Of a stretch of 64,000 nt of DNA, positions 21,837 to 34,583 are shown one piece after another (the first letter of the stretch is position 1; every line of letters begins with the position of its first letter). The notes beneath the pieces are model-generated. The model was not told where the DNA came from. It worked only from the letters and a program-made list of their open reading frames with translations, and did no database searches. Made by a program: the position numbers and the translations under genes. This DNA comes from Dactylonectria macrodidyma (Eukaryota > Ascomycota > Sordariomycetes > Hypocreales > Nectriaceae), in contig JAGMUV010000030.1 of NCBI GenBank assembly GCA_020744425.1, positions 248,001 through 312,000 on the forward strand. The letters are read 5' to 3'.

Positions 21837-22445
21837 CTAGGTTACCCCGTCATTGATGTTTTCGTGATTAGTCATTTTGTGGGGCGCTCAATTAGAATAA
21901 GCCAATAATATCGCGCACTTTTGCCCGGACGCACATGTATTGGCCGCCTGTTTTAGGTGAGAATGCATCCTTAGGTTCCTCTCATTATCATGTTACAGGA
22001 TGATGTGGGGCGAGGTACTTTTGGGAGCCTTGACACATTGGAAAGGATACGAGGCAGCGGTGCTTCACAGAATAAATGTAACAAAGTACCCTCATCAGGA
22101 CGAAAGCAATGATCAGGAACGCACCTGAGTCGTCCATGCGATCAGAGCCATATTTTGAAGCCAAGGCCGTTGGAGAAGTATTGAGCAGATGAAGGCACCA
22201 AGAAGCGCGGGGAGCCGGGTCATTATTACTTGACATACTGTTGGGTCGAAGGGTTGCCCCTCGACCGGCAGACCGACAAAGTTTTCCCTGGATGGAGCAT
22301 CTTGTTTTTTTACCAACAGACTCTGCTTCAATTGCTGCTCACCCTCCACGTCAGCAGCATTCCGTCCCAAAGTGCGTATCCGAAACAGCCTGTAGGCCAA
22401 ACCACAATTCCTAACGAGGTTCAGGTTGGGTTCTTCGTCGTCCCC
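21837..22445. other. upstream region of the DUF3505-type gene
   Basis: No recognisable gene or repeat; the right end probably belongs to the promoter of the gene starting at 22659. Confidence 0.35.
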
Positions 22446-22571
22446 ACCAAGCTCGGGTGGAGACCTAGCCGATACTTCTCCCAGCCGACTCTGGTCGCCG
22501 CCCCCCCCACCAAGCTCGGGTGGAGACCTAGCCGATACTTCTCCCAGCCGACTCTGGTCGCCGCCCCCCCC
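22446..22571. repeat. 63-bp exact tandem duplication upstream of a gene
   Basis: Two adjacent units (ACCAAGCTCGGGTGGAGACC..., period 63) end in poly-C runs. They lie about 90 bp before the ATG at 22659, in the likely promoter or leader. Near-identity of the units suggests a recent event. Confidence 0.9.
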
Positions 22572-22658
22572 ACCCCTCCCTCAAAGCACCAGCTACAGAT
22601 TATTCGAGCTATTTCCATTCGTCTCGGCTCGTAGACGACTGTGCAGCCAGTTTCCAAC

Positions 22659-25248
22659 ATGACGGATCTGGAACCTTTGCGCAAGTTTGGAGATGTGAAG
22701 AAGCTCATCGCGCGATACGATCTGGACTTTGGAAAGATCGACTCGCCATATACAATTTATGAGAAGAAAGTGGCGTCTGTGCGAGCAAGGATCGCCCAAA
22801 CGTGGCGACGTTTGGTGTCAAGCCCTTCGGAAGCACTTAGACTTCAAGAGGAGATCGTGGAGCTTGGTGGCCAGTTAAGAGAATTGGAGATCAACCATAA
22901 GGCAAACATCCATAACGAAGCAATGGCTTATGAAGAAAAGCTGCGGGCAACGATGACCAGTCTTTGCCGCGATCTAATCCGGACCATAGGACCTACCCGG
23001 ATAAAGACGTTACTGCAAATCCCCCCAAACGAGAAGACGCCCCAAAACGGCCTCGACGGTTCACTAAACGATATGGATATGTCTGCTTCAATGGGGCAAG
23101 AGACTCCTAAGCCAGAGACCACCAACTCGGCACAGTTGCATGGATCCACTTCAGGCAGGGGCAGTGCAGAGAACGCCATCTGCGTTCAAGCCGTGAGTCT
23201 CCTCTACGTCTAACTACCGTTAGTATTGCTGACGCATGCAGGATAAACGAAAGAACAACTCCTCCGACTCTTCAACGACAGAGAAACGTCGCCGGATGGA
23301 GAAGGAGCGCAATATTGGAGAAGCAAAAGAAAAAGTTCGCTTTGGGCAAGTCTTCCAGGATGACAATGGGTGTGAGTCTGAACGCTCGATAGAAGCGGAG
23401 ACATTATCGAGCCGACCTTGTCCTCGTCGTAGCTCATTCATCACGGACGGATCAGCAACTTTGCCATGCGACCTGCAAAAGGCGGAACCGGGGTCCGAAT
23501 CTTATCAAGAACCTTCAAACATCGGGCACATTGGTACTAATATCGAAGTTATTTCGGCAGATAGTTCCCAGCCGGAGGAGCAGACCAATGAGGTTTCGAA
23601 TGCTACCAATATGGCCCAGTTCCCATTGATTGCCGGCCAGGGTACACTTGGATCCGAGCATAACACAAGCCCAGTAACACAAGAATGTCAAGTCAATAGC
23701 ATGGTCCCAATTTCACCTGAAGTGCCCATGCGGGCGCAAGCCGCACATGAAACTCCTCAACCGCCAACGACGTCGTCGACGCTAGACAACACATCAAAAG
23801 GTGCAGCTCATAGGTGTCAAACACCCCTCATTCCAGGAGATCATCGCCAATACGCGTCGGTTGAAACGTCCGTTTCCGCCAGACCAAGACCTATACAGCC
23901 ACCATGGATTGCAAATGTCTCACCGGAAATCTATCGATACCGCAATGCCGAACCTGTGGCATATCGTTCGGTCAATAATCCAACATGGGGTCAGACTCAG
24001 CCAACTCCAAGAGCAGAACTTCGGACTGTTTCACAAGGCACAACCACGAGTCTAAGTTCCAATCCGCCGAGGGGCTCATTGCTGATGCCCACACCACTCC
24101 AGCCACCTCCAACCCTACCATCATTGCAGTTACTGTCTCTGGATTCTCGGGGAGCGTCATCGAGTTTGGGAACATCGCCGGATGCCATTGTCTTACCGCC
24201 GCTTCCCCCTTTAAGACAGAACACGACATCTCAAGCAATTTCAACGCATCAGGCGGTGAACCCAATCACCGCAGGCAGCTCTTCACTTCACCCTGGCTCT
24301 CTAAGAGTTGCACACAATCCGAGTCCAGCCAATTTTGGCCGGGCTAGACATTATGCCAATGCTCCAGAAACTTCGGTGTCGATGGAAATCCACCAAAGTA
24401 AATTCACTTTCCCGGAAGTACCTACTTTACGCATGACTGCTGATCCTGCCCCACACAATCTAAGCAATGCAAACGCACCCGATCCAGTTAACTGGCCCCC
24501 CAAATTTCCCGAGCGCCTAACCCTAAGTTCTGACCAGGAGGTGGCAGGCGAGAGGACGGGTCCTCATGTGCTGAGGGGCTCGAGAGGAGAAATTACGGGG
24601 GAACAGACGCGTGGTTCCGCATCGTCCACATCGAGTTGCCCGACAGCGGGGCAGCAAGAAAAAGAGGTAGAGAGAGCAGAAGTTGCGCCGGAGGACTGGG
24701 TGAGGTTCGAGGCGCAATATGAGGTCTGGATCTGCTTGAAGTGCAGGACGGCCATCCGTCCAGGCAAGGGCTGTACCGAAGGGTTCACCAGGCATTTCCG
24801 CAACCAGCACCAGCTCAAAGGGCGTGACTTGGTCCAGCTCATATCCCATTGCTCGGGACGACCATCTCGGGACCCGCACGTCATCGAACTGCCGCCCGAT
24901 GGCGGGGCGCCGGTCGACGGACTTCCGATGCTGCCAGGTTACCGCTGCACCGTCTGCGAGTACCGGACGATCAACAAAACGAACATGATCGCGCATCGGA
25001 GCAAGTCGAGCCATCCGAGCGACAGGAGCGGCTGGGAGTCGGTGACGCTCCAGTCGTTCTCCCAAGGTAGTTTCGCAAGATACTGGATCGTCGAAACAGC
25101 AGCGAGGACACGGACTTTCGAAAGGTCGGTCGAACAGGGGAGCGACTCGTCGTCCGCTGCGGATAAGACAGACCATACTCACGACGATCATGGATGGTTG
25201 ACCTGCGCCCCACTCTCACGGAGCAGAGCAGGAGGCGGTTGGAGGTGA
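22659..25248 (+). CDS. protein with coiled coil and C-terminal DUF3505-like zinc fingers
   Basis: Two exons, 22659-23192 and 23242-25248, are joined by a 49-nt intron (GTGAGT ... GCTGACG ... GCAG) and give 846 residues. Residues about 45-130 are a charged helix likely to form a coiled coil (LRLQEEIVELGGQLRELE). A long Ser/Pro/Thr-rich disordered middle follows. Near residues 660-790 come two Cys/His blocks: WICLKCRTAI...FTRHFRNQH and YRCTVCEYRT...MIAHRSKSSH, then VTLQSFSQGSFARYWIV. That order resembles DUF3505 (OrsD-type) proteins, a fungal family often met in cluster-associated or mobile-element-associated genes. Nucleic-acid binding is an inference from the fingers. The frame is intact. The start is the ATG at 22659; the frame is open a little further upstream. 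Confidence 0.7.
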
Positions 25249-25689
25249 GCCAGGAAAACCCATCTAAGAAGAACTAGATGTCTTGACCGGAAGTTATGCA
25301 ACCAACCGCCTCAGATGGGCGCTGTATGGTAGACTCTAGCATTACGTTACTCCTTTGTCATACAACTCAGAGTATACTATAAAGTTCAAGCGTCTTCATA
25401 CGGAAATCTTCATCTATTGAGAAAGTTCTTTGCAAGATTTCGTACGAAAATTGGCCTAAAAATAGATAAACGCGACATAGGAACAGAGGGAGACCATCAC
25501 ATCATAACGAGTTCCGCAGTTCATGGTATATATCTCGTAATTTTGTGTCAACAACTTCCAAAGGGTTACTGGCTTGGCTGCCAATGCTGAACATATCTCC
25601 TATTAAACTCCATCAAGACGTATGGCGACCAAATCATCAGGCAGACTTGACATCCACCGCCAACCCCTAGTACAGAAGACAAGTCTTTC
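25249..25689. other. intergenic, no recognisable gene
   Basis: Short frames only; the right edge leads into the piggyBac remnant. Confidence 0.4.
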
Positions 25690-26774
25690 ACACCGAATTC
25701 GACTCAAGCTGTCGTCGTTGCCCTTACAAATGTGCTGCCAGAAGCGAGATATCACGTATTTGTGGATAACCTTTTCTCATCGTCTCCCCTCTTCCGCAAC
25801 CTCCGCAGCCACGGCTTCGGTGCCACAGGCACGGCTCGTACAAATAGCGGCATCAACCAGGAACTAGTGGATGATAAGAATAATGACGGCAAGGTCAAAA
25901 AAATGTACGAATTCAATACCGTCAAGGCGATCCCAACCCCTGACAACCAGGTACTAGCTTCAGACACTTTTAGCTGAGAAATCCCTACTAATTCGTCTTC
26001 GTTCTATATCTGTAGGTCAACCAAATCGCCTGGAAAGACAACAAGCTTGTATTATTTTTAACTACCGTGTTTACCGGCGCCGACGATGAGCGTGTCGTCC
26101 GGCAGAGGAAGAAGCCGTCATCACGGAAGTCAGAAGCCAAGCCAATACGGCGTTTTTTTAGTAACGAAGCTACCAAAGAGATCAACATACCGACAGTAGC
26201 TGCTACTTATAACGACCAAAAGAATCACGTTGACCGTGGTGACCAATTGAGGTCATATTATAAGTACGATCATCCCCTACGCCGTGGTGCGTGGCAGGCA
26301 CTTGCATGGACTTTCCTCCTTGACGTGGCCCTCGTTAACAGCTATATTGCTCAACTTCACGGACCGCAGCCAAATTGGAAGAGATATACGAATCAAAGGG
26401 AGTGGCGAGAGTGCATTTATAACGAATTATTTAATACCTACGGCCATAACAGTCAAGCAAGGAGGCATTACCGAGCCGGAGACCAGCGTGATCTACAACA
26501 ACCCGAATTACAGAGGGAACACATCGATCGCAAGATCAATCATGTCAACCGCAAGGTAAAGTCAGATTGCCTAGCCTGTCAGGGCCGTCGGCAGAGGCAG
26601 CTAAGAGTAAGAGCCCCGGAATGGAGCCCTCTTATGGAGGTCAGCGGCAATGAGGAAAAGAAGAAGATGAAGAGGCCGGATGTGCGGAGTCAGACCTCTC
26701 ACGGATGCCGTATTTGTGATGTTGCGATTTGTAATACGAAGCATTGTTGGGACTTCTATCACCACCTAATTTAG
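25690..26774 (+). pseudogene. piggyBac-type transposase remnant, copy 2
   Basis: Starts abruptly at NSTQAVVVALTNVLPEARYH and continues VFVDNLFSSSPLFRNLRS, GATGTARTNSGI and IPTPDNQ. A 65-nt intron follows (GTACTAG ... CTGTAG, about 25952-26016), then VNQIAWKDNKLVLFLTTVFT, NHVDRGDQLRSYYKYDHPLR, LAWTFLLDVALVNSYIAQL and the C-terminal knuckle CLACQG ... CRICDVAICNTKHCWDFYHH. The catalytic part after the intron is intact, while the N-terminal half is gone. Best preserved of the three piggyBac pieces. Its 3' tail is joined to a Helitron near 26850-26880. Confidence 0.87.
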
Positions 26775-26887
26775 CAGAGGAATTATGTACCCTTTTTTTT
26801 GGCGCCTTCTGATTGGATCGAACCCCTCGTCGTGACCTGGTTGGAGGTGTTTGCGCACTCAGGAGATACGAAACGTCAACGTCCGGC

Positions 26888-29800
26888 ATGTTTCCTCTGG
26901 ACGGGCCTGCCGCTTTCGCTGAGGTTGACAAGCTGTCCTTCCTAGCCGAGGCTATGCGGACGAGTCAGACCAGACACGGCAATGATGCTGAACCTTCCGC
27001 TATGATGATCCACACGGCGGGAGACCAACCGTTCATTCGGGTCGAGCGTGGCGCGGATTTTGCGGACAACCTGCACGATGACTTCTTTCCGCGGACCTTT
27101 CCGAAACTTTTCCCGTGGGGGAGGGGCGGCCCTAAGACGCTGAGGGAGCCAGATGGCAATATGTATGATGCTTCACAGCCTGTGCAGCGCAGTGCGAATC
27201 ACTCGCTCAATTATTGGGCCAAATATGTGTTGCAACGACACGGGGGTCGATTTGCTACGCATCCGGTATTTTGTTTCTTGATCTCCAACATCCTCCTCCG
27301 ATCCACGAACCGCCGTATCAGCATGGTCCGTATGGCAAGGGGCTCCTTCGACAGACTGGAACGGGTTTATGGAAGCCTGACGGCGGACCGCCTAAAAATA
27401 GCCGAGGAGGAGATGCGAGAGACAAGGACCACGACGGATCCGGACATATCGTTCTTGCTTCGCGAATTGTCCATCTTTGGCCACGCACAGCCGCTCTCCA
27501 ACGAAACTCGACTCTTGATGCGGAGGAAGATACAAGCAGTTAACATCTGGACCGGTATGCCTGCCATTTGGATCACTGTCAACCCCAACGATATCAACAA
27601 TCCGGTCAAGATGTGGCTCTCCATACACAGGCTCCACGACTATGACACGTCAAAGAAACTGCTAGCCGATCTCCGCGGAAGGTATGACAGGATTGCCCTC
27701 AGCACCATGGACCCAGTTAGCGCGGCCAACTTCTTCCATCGAGAAGTCTCACTGTTCTTTGAGAAATACGTCAGGACGGGCCAAGAATCAGTTTTCGGAA
27801 AGATCAGCCATTACTACGCAACAGTCGAGACGAACGACCGAGGCAGTCTGCACTTGCATGGTCTACTCTGGCTGGAGGGGAATATGCGGTTGCCTTCCCT
27901 GATCGATGATATGGCGAAGCCCGAGGAGGAAGAATACCGTGCCCAAGTGGTTCGGTATCTAGACTCGGTATTTTACGAATGTTTAGATGAGGAAGCTGGA
28001 AAAGCTGTCCGAAAGGAGCGAAAACCAATCGATCCGATCGAGGGAATTATGCACGACACCGAGGCTCTCGCAGCGGCTTTCGACAACGAGTCTAACTACA
28101 TTGCGTACTGTTGCCAGGTGCACTCGCACACCTACACCTGTATCAAGTATTCTCTCAAAGGGCTCGTCAGAGAGGGTGCAGGTAAGCACAAACGGACGGC
28201 TTGTCGGTTCAAAGCGCCTTGGAAGATCGTCGAGGACACCGGATTCACGGAGGACGGCCTGCTCAGGATCCAGCGGAACCACCCGCTCGTCAACCGGTAT
28301 AACAAAGCAATGGCAGTCGGCCTCCGTCACAACCACGACATCTCGATGATCTTGACAAGAACCAAGGGACTCGCCATGGTATTCTACATTACGAACTACG
28401 CCACCAAATTGGACACGCCCATGTGGAAACGCCTTGTCTTCGCGGCTGATGTTCTCCGACAGCTTCGTGAATCTGCGGCGCTGAGGGGGCTGAATCTTGC
28501 CGAACAGGATGCCCAGCGCCAGGCTGTAGTGAACGAGAGCCGTCAGTTTTTGATGAGGGCCGCTAATCGAATCTTTTCCGAGAGACAGCTTTCGGCCGTG
28601 GAAGTCTGTTACTTCTTGCTTGGCTATCAAACGGACTTTACTAACGTGCCGCACTGGTCCTACATAAACTTGACCGCACTCTATTGGACCATTTTCCGGC
28701 GTTGGATACACCTCCGTCGCCAGGCCAGCACACAAACAGATGACGAAGAGCCATCAGAGACGGTGCAATTTCGGGAAAGTGGCCGGACTTTATTGTACCT
28801 GGATGCCTACACCTACCGGGGCCCAGTTCTGAGAGACGTGTGTCTCTATGACTATATGTCTATGATTACCCTGGAGCGTCGCCGCGGCCGAGATGAGGAT
28901 GAAATCCACCTAGCTCTGGAGGGGCCTCCAGAGTGCTACGGATGGATCCAAAAGCTTCGCGAACCCCCCGACTACGCGGTGCCGATCTTTCAGGGATTCA
29001 TTAGCGACGACCACATGGACGAGCACCCCGTGTACTTCAAACGGTACGCTCCCATTGCTGCCCTATTCACCCCCGAGCCATCTCTGATAATCTGTGCAGC
29101 AACTCGGTTCTCCATCTGGCCTTGTTTGTACCATGGGAAAACTTCCTCTCCGAGACGCAGGGTGATATCATAGGCATATGGCTTAACTGTGCTGCTAGGC
29201 TCTGTCCTCGCCTGCGGTCCCATGTCTCAAATATCTCCCTCCTCAGAAAGTCGGCCGAGGATGCTCGCAAAGACGCAAAGCTCTGGGCCAGCCGGTCGGA
29301 AGGCGACGACACAGTGGATGTGGACTTTCCTCTGGATGAGGGCGCTTTTAGCAACGAGCCCACCTCAGCAGAACCAACTATGGCAGAGCATCACCAAACC
29401 TATACAGCTCTCCTCCAGACTCTTCGAAATGCCGTGCGGGACTCTGACGCAACGAGGGATTCCCCAGTCCTTCAGAGCCTGATCCAGGATCTATGCTATG
29501 AGAACCCTGTCGAAGAGGATCGGCCTTTTGTCCAACGTCACGACAACTTTTACCAGCAAATTCGCCATAACCAGAATAGTCCATTATCCCAGTGTACTAT
29601 TCCTTCTGCACAAGATCTTCAAGCTGCGGCAAAGGCCCAGGATATGCTGCATCTCCGGATGCTCAATGAGATGGAGGGTGGTGTCCAGGGTGGTACAACC
29701 TCCATTGGTAACGCCGATATCGACGATCTGCTTGTTCGGCAGTGTGACACAGAAGTTCCCATTCCGAGACAACTGGAAGATTCGACCGTACAAAATCCTC

Positions 29801-31431
29801 GAATGTTTGTTAACATAGGTCCCACCGGAGGGTTCGTGGAGTTGGGACTTCTTGCCGCGTCTAGCTATACGCTCAACGATCTGCAGAGCATGGCACTTCA
29901 ACTTGTGTGCCGGTTCTTGGACAAGTATATTGCCAATCCTGACTCGGCTGGCCAACATCTTCAGTACGTCGGAGGCCCAGGCGGTACTGGGAAGTCCAGG
30001 ATCGTCGATGCCTTGCGGGACATATTCACGGCTAGAGGTCAGCCACATCACCTCCAGGTTACCGGTACATCAGGCAGTGCTGCTGCCCAGATCGGAGGCA
30101 CGACACTCCACTCGGCCTTGGGACTAGACACCCACCGTTCTCACAACAAACAAAAGCCTCCGATGTTCTCGGAAGCGAAAAAATGGATGTGGAAGCAGAA
30201 ACTGGCCCTCGTGATCGACGAAGTAAGCATGCTCGGGGGAGCCACTCTATTCAACGCCAGCTGCCACCTCCAGGCTCTCCGTGACTGTGCTGATAAGCCA
30301 TTTGGAGGCATTCCCGTTGTTCTCTTGATGGGTGATTTCTATCAGTTCGCCCCTGTGCTCGAGACAAGTCTCCTGGTGGACCGGATGGTGGATCTCGCCT
30401 ACACGGCCTCCTTGGGACAAGCGACCATCGCTCACCACCGTGGCCACAGTCTGTGGTTGTTGTTCAAGACAGTTATCCTCCTTGAAGAGCAAGTCCGCGC
30501 CCGAGACGATCCTCAGCTAGGCGCTCTTCTGGACAGAGTACGGGCTGGAACCCAGACGATGGAGGACCTTGACCTGCTCAATACCAAGCTCGTGGACCGC
30601 TCCCAAATCACTTTCAAGGATGGCTTGCGCGCCATAACACCACTCAACCGCAACCGATGGAGCCTCAACACGGAAGCCGTCGTAGACTGGGCTCGCTTTC
30701 ACAGGAGACATATCTCAGTCTTCGTCTCAACCCACGCCTGGCGCAGTCGGGCGTTATCCCAGCAGGAAGTGGCCCAGACCATCGAGCAAGGCGACAACTC
30801 CAACTGCAAGATCCCTGGGGTTTTCTTCTACGCCCAGGGGATGCCTGTAGTTGTCAACAAAAATACATACACCGGCTTGAAAGTTGTGAATGGGGCCGAG
30901 TTTACCGCCGCGGACGTCATTCCCGATCCGAAATCCCCGGGCTACCATCTTGCCGACGACGTTACCATCCACTTTGGCCCGCCACTGGGCATATTGTTAG
31001 AGTCGCAAGAAACAAAGGACTTAGAGATCCCAGCCCTCCCAACGGGTACCGTGCTCATCCGGCCCATCACGCATACCCTCGACCCAGCCAACTCCCACTA
31101 CAGGTTCCTGTCAGGAAAATGCTCACGGCGGGGATTGCCTGTTGTCCCGGCCTTTGTCCTTACTGACTATAAAGCTCAAGGCAAGACGTTTGAGGACGTG
31201 CTCTTGGAGCTGCGAGGAAACCGTATGACGAATGGTCAGCCTTCGAAATGCGACTTTGCCAGCCTCTATGTACAACTATCCAGGTGCAGAACACTACAAG
31301 GCATCAAGCTTCTCAGTCCCGTACGACCGCAGGATTTCATCGGGAATAAGCCAGACCAAAGCATAATTGATGCCATGCAGAGGTTGACGGATCTAGCAGC
31401 AGAAACAAAACGATTATTTGAAAGTCTGTGA
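26888..31431 (+). CDS. Helitron Rep-helicase, lacking the N-terminal region
   Basis: Catalyses rolling-circle transposition: an HUH nuclease joined to a PIF1-type helicase. Exons 26888-29043 and 29100-31431 meet across a 56-nt intron (GTACGC ... CTGATAATC ... GCAG), which removes an apparent frameshift and gives 1,495 residues. Motifs: HUH pair in RGSLHLHGLLWLEG, two-tyrosine motif FYITNYATK, Walker A GGPGGTGKSR, Walker B LALVIDEVSML, GDFYQFAPV, and the C-terminal LTDYKAQGKTFEDV and YVQLSRCR helicase motifs. No stop interrupts it. The usual zinc finger/DUF6570 N-terminus is absent: upstream of SGMFPLDGP the sequence is the tail of piggyBac copy 2. The ATG at 26888 is only the first available. 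A recently active but 5'-truncated copy is likely. Confidence 0.87.
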
Positions 31432-31525
31432 AACCCCGTGCAGGACAGCGCTAGATACAAATACACTCCTTCCGAACCCAGAAGGCCCTACGTCTCATAA
31501 GGCGACCTCACCGCTCGCCAATCAT

Positions 31526-34500
31526 CAAGGCTCGAACCCACTACACTGTAAATCCACGTGGACCACATATAAGTGGCCCATCTCTATTACATCCACTTGT
31601 CGGCGCTCAGATTACGTAATAATCCACTACACTTGGACACGAAAGTGGATGTAATGGAGTGGATTTAGGTGGATTTAGGTACAGTGGGATATTCCCTGAC
31701 CCTGTATGGTTCATAGTACTTATTTTTGTATATGACTGCCCATTAAATCGAGGTACCTGGACCCAAGTTAGCCGAGGTCGATCACCCCTACAGCTAATCT
31801 AATAATATTGACGAGAAACTACCCCTATTGAGTGCGTTTTCTACAGATTTCCTGCTTTGTTTTTGCCAAAAAAAAAAATTGATGTCAGCCAACCAGCCAG
31901 GCCAACCAGGCCAACAGCAGCAGCTCGAAGACCGTCTTTTTCGCCATTTCAGAGGCTGGAATTGGTCAGAACGCGCTCGTGATACTAGCTCTTGGCTGTG
32001 GGACTTTGGCTATGATATTCAACGTCATGGCTTACGCAAATGGGCTTGCAAGGACTGTATCCTCGGAAATCGTCCCATTATCGCGAGTTTTACCTCTTCA
32101 GGTCTCCAGAACGCGGCAAATCATCTATGGCGTGAGCACAAAACACCAGCACCAGAGGGAGAGAAAAAGAACACAGCACAGCTCAAATCCGAAGGCGCAC
32201 TGAAATCGAACCAGCCGACTATTGCCTCTGTTTTGAAACTGGACGTCAACAAGCCTACGGAACAGAATATCGCGAATAGCTTCATCTCACGCTTTGATAA
32301 GCAACATTTTCAGCGTATGCTAGTCGAGTTAATCGTCAGTAGCAACCAGTCATTTTCCTTCGCCGAGAACCCCATCCTCCGAGAAATCTTCGACTATTTG
32401 AGTCCCTCCGTTTCCATCCAACACGCCAACTTGACTGCCACGGCTGTCCGATATAAGATCATTCAAGAGTATAACCGCCACAAGCAGACGGTTATCGAAG
32501 TGCTGAGGAACTCCCCTGGAGCCCTTCATATTTCATTTGATGGCTGGACGTCTTGAAATAAGCTTGCCCTCTACGGTATTGCTTGTTTTTTCAGAGACGA
32601 GAAGAATCGGCCATGCAAAATCATGATTGGAGTTCCAGAGGCTCATCGTCACTTCGGCTCAACGATCGGTGGGGAGGTTCTCGACGTCCTACACACTCTT
32701 GGCGTGGGTCCAGAGAAGGTTGGCTATTTCACGTTCGACAATGCTGAAAACAACGATACTGCAATGGAGGTTATTGGTGCTGAACTTGGGTTCGATGGCC
32801 GACTGCGCCGAGGACGCTGTATTGGCCACACAATTAACTTGTCAGCCAAGGCGCTCTTATTTGGCAAAAACGCCGACGCGTCCGAGAAGCAATTGTCAGG
32901 CGCAGAAGCGTTATCTGATACTGAATACGCTCAATGGCGCAAAAAAGGACCAGTTGGCAAGTTACACAATATCGTAGTTGATGTGCGTATTAGCCACCGG
33001 CTGATTTACTTGTTCAAGGAGGTCCAGAGGGTAAGCGGTTTAACTAAATCCTATTCGTCTCATATTAACTCGGTATATCTAACAGGACGAAATTAATCGC
33101 GCCACCACCCTTAAACTCCGATCGAAGAAACCACTCAAGCTAATTATCGACAACGACACGCGTTGGCTGTCACAACTCTACATGATCCGCAGGGCTCTAC
33201 GGTTAAAAACCTCTATCGAACTCCTACTGATCAAGTATAAGGCGCAATGGGAGGACGAAAATCGGTCTAAAAAGACTGGCCAAGTGACACAAGCCAAGTT
33301 GGCGAAAAAACCACGCATCCTCCGAGACGAGAATTAGCTAACGGACAAAGACTGGGAGGTTCTTTACCATTTGGAGGCTATTCTGACTGTTTTTGAGACC
33401 GTGGTAAAGACGCTTGAGGGTGATGGACACATCCGCAGGCGTAAGCAAGGCTGGACTGGCTCCTATGGCAATATCTGGGACGTGGTGCTTGGCTATGAGT
33501 TGCTGCTTAACACACTGGAAGAATATAAGCAGCTTGCTGCTGATTTTCCTGATTCAGAGCACTTCCGCATCGGAATCAACCTTGCTTGGGATAAGCTGGA
33601 TGAATATTATCGGCGGCTGGACGAGACGCCCATCTACTATACGGCTATGGCGCTCCATCTAGCTTATCGTTGGGACTGGTTTGATGAAACGTGGGCTCAT
33701 AAGCCTAGCTGGGTTGAAAAGGCAAAAGAGATGGTTGCCGACGTCTGGCTGTCCGATTACGCTCGTCTCGAGGTTAGAACCAGCAGCAGCAGAGGCGACG
33801 ACGAGCCACCAGCAAAAAGACCTCGGTTTTTCAATCCCTTCGAGAAGAACAGTCGTCTGCCAAGCTCAATACCAGCCTACGCAGCAGCTATTGTGGGTGA
33901 CGAGTACCAAGCGTGGCAGACGGATCGTGACGCCAGCGACGGCAACGTTCGTGATCCAATTGGTTACTGGATCACTAAGCAAGGCAGATATCCTCGGTTA
34001 TCCAGGATGGCCTTGGACTTCCTGACGATCCAGCCGATGTCAGCCGAGTGTGAGAGGTTATTTTCAGCTGCTGGCAAGATGGTCTCGGGGTTGCGTACGA
34101 ACCTAGATGCTGAGATTATCGCCATTTGTCAGGTCTTACGCTCTTGGTACCGTGCTGGCCTTATCAAGGACCTGGATCCATTGCTTAAGTCACACCTCGA
34201 AAGTAAGCTGGATGCCGGCTGTGGGACTCTAAGCGACGACGAGCTGGCTCTTGCTGAGTCAAAATGGCTATTCGAGGGCGAGGACAGCGCCAGCGAGGTT
34301 GACGATTCATCACAGCAGCAAGAGGCTGAAGAGTTAGTGTCAACCTCTGAAAGTGAGGCTGAATAGGCGTCGACGAGGTTGTGAATAGCCTCAAAAGTCC
34401 ACTTACAAAAATCCACTTATAAATCCACGTGTACATCCATTCCACTCCGGTCGAAAGTGTGCTACATCCACTTTGTAATTGCCTAAAAATGGTCCATCCA

Positions 34501-34547
34501 CTCTACTTGGTCCAAAAGTGGAGTGGATGTAGTGGTTTCGAGCCTTG
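31526..34547 (+). mobile_element. hAT transposon, about 3.0 kb, both ends present
   Basis: The left end CAAGGCTCGAACCCACTACA (31526-31545) is the inverted partner of the right end (complement CAAGGCTCGAAACCACTACA, finishing at 34547), with one mismatch in 20. Within 200 bp of each end, many copies of TCCACTT/AAGTGGAT occur in both orientations, the usual subterminal transposase-binding pattern. An 8-bp target duplication was not found (CCAATCAT against CCTGCTAG), so the flanks may have been rearranged. Confidence 0.85.
31882..34366 (+). pseudogene. hAT transposase with two in-frame stops
   Basis: Begins MSANQPGQPGQ. It has a BED-type finger (WACKDC ... HLWREH), then HISFDGWTS, VGYFTFDNAENNDT, GRCIGHTINLSAKALLFG, a 55-nt intron (33031-33085), DNDTRWLSQLYMIRRALRL, and the C-terminal dimerisation region SRMALDFLTIQPMSAECERL followed by FSAAGKMVSGLR. 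Two stops interrupt it: TGA after DGWTS (32554-32556), where relatives have Arg, and TAG after RDEN (33334-33336), where Gln fits. Both are single C-to-T changes (CGA to TGA, CAG to TAG), as RIP or deamination would cause. Otherwise the frame is complete, so it decayed recently. Confidence 0.88.
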
Positions 34548-34583
34548 CCTGCTAGATCATTAAGATTTCACTCAGCCATCGGC

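Noticed and set aside
24523..25191. 222-codon minus-strand frame opposite the zinc-finger exon
   Set aside because: Arg/Cys/Pro-rich shadow of the GC-rich coding strand; the plus strand has conserved Cys/His spacing.
29044..29121. Frameshift dividing the Helitron gene
   Set aside because: Explained by a 56-nt intron with GTACGC donor, CTGATAAT branch site and GCAG acceptor in correct phase.
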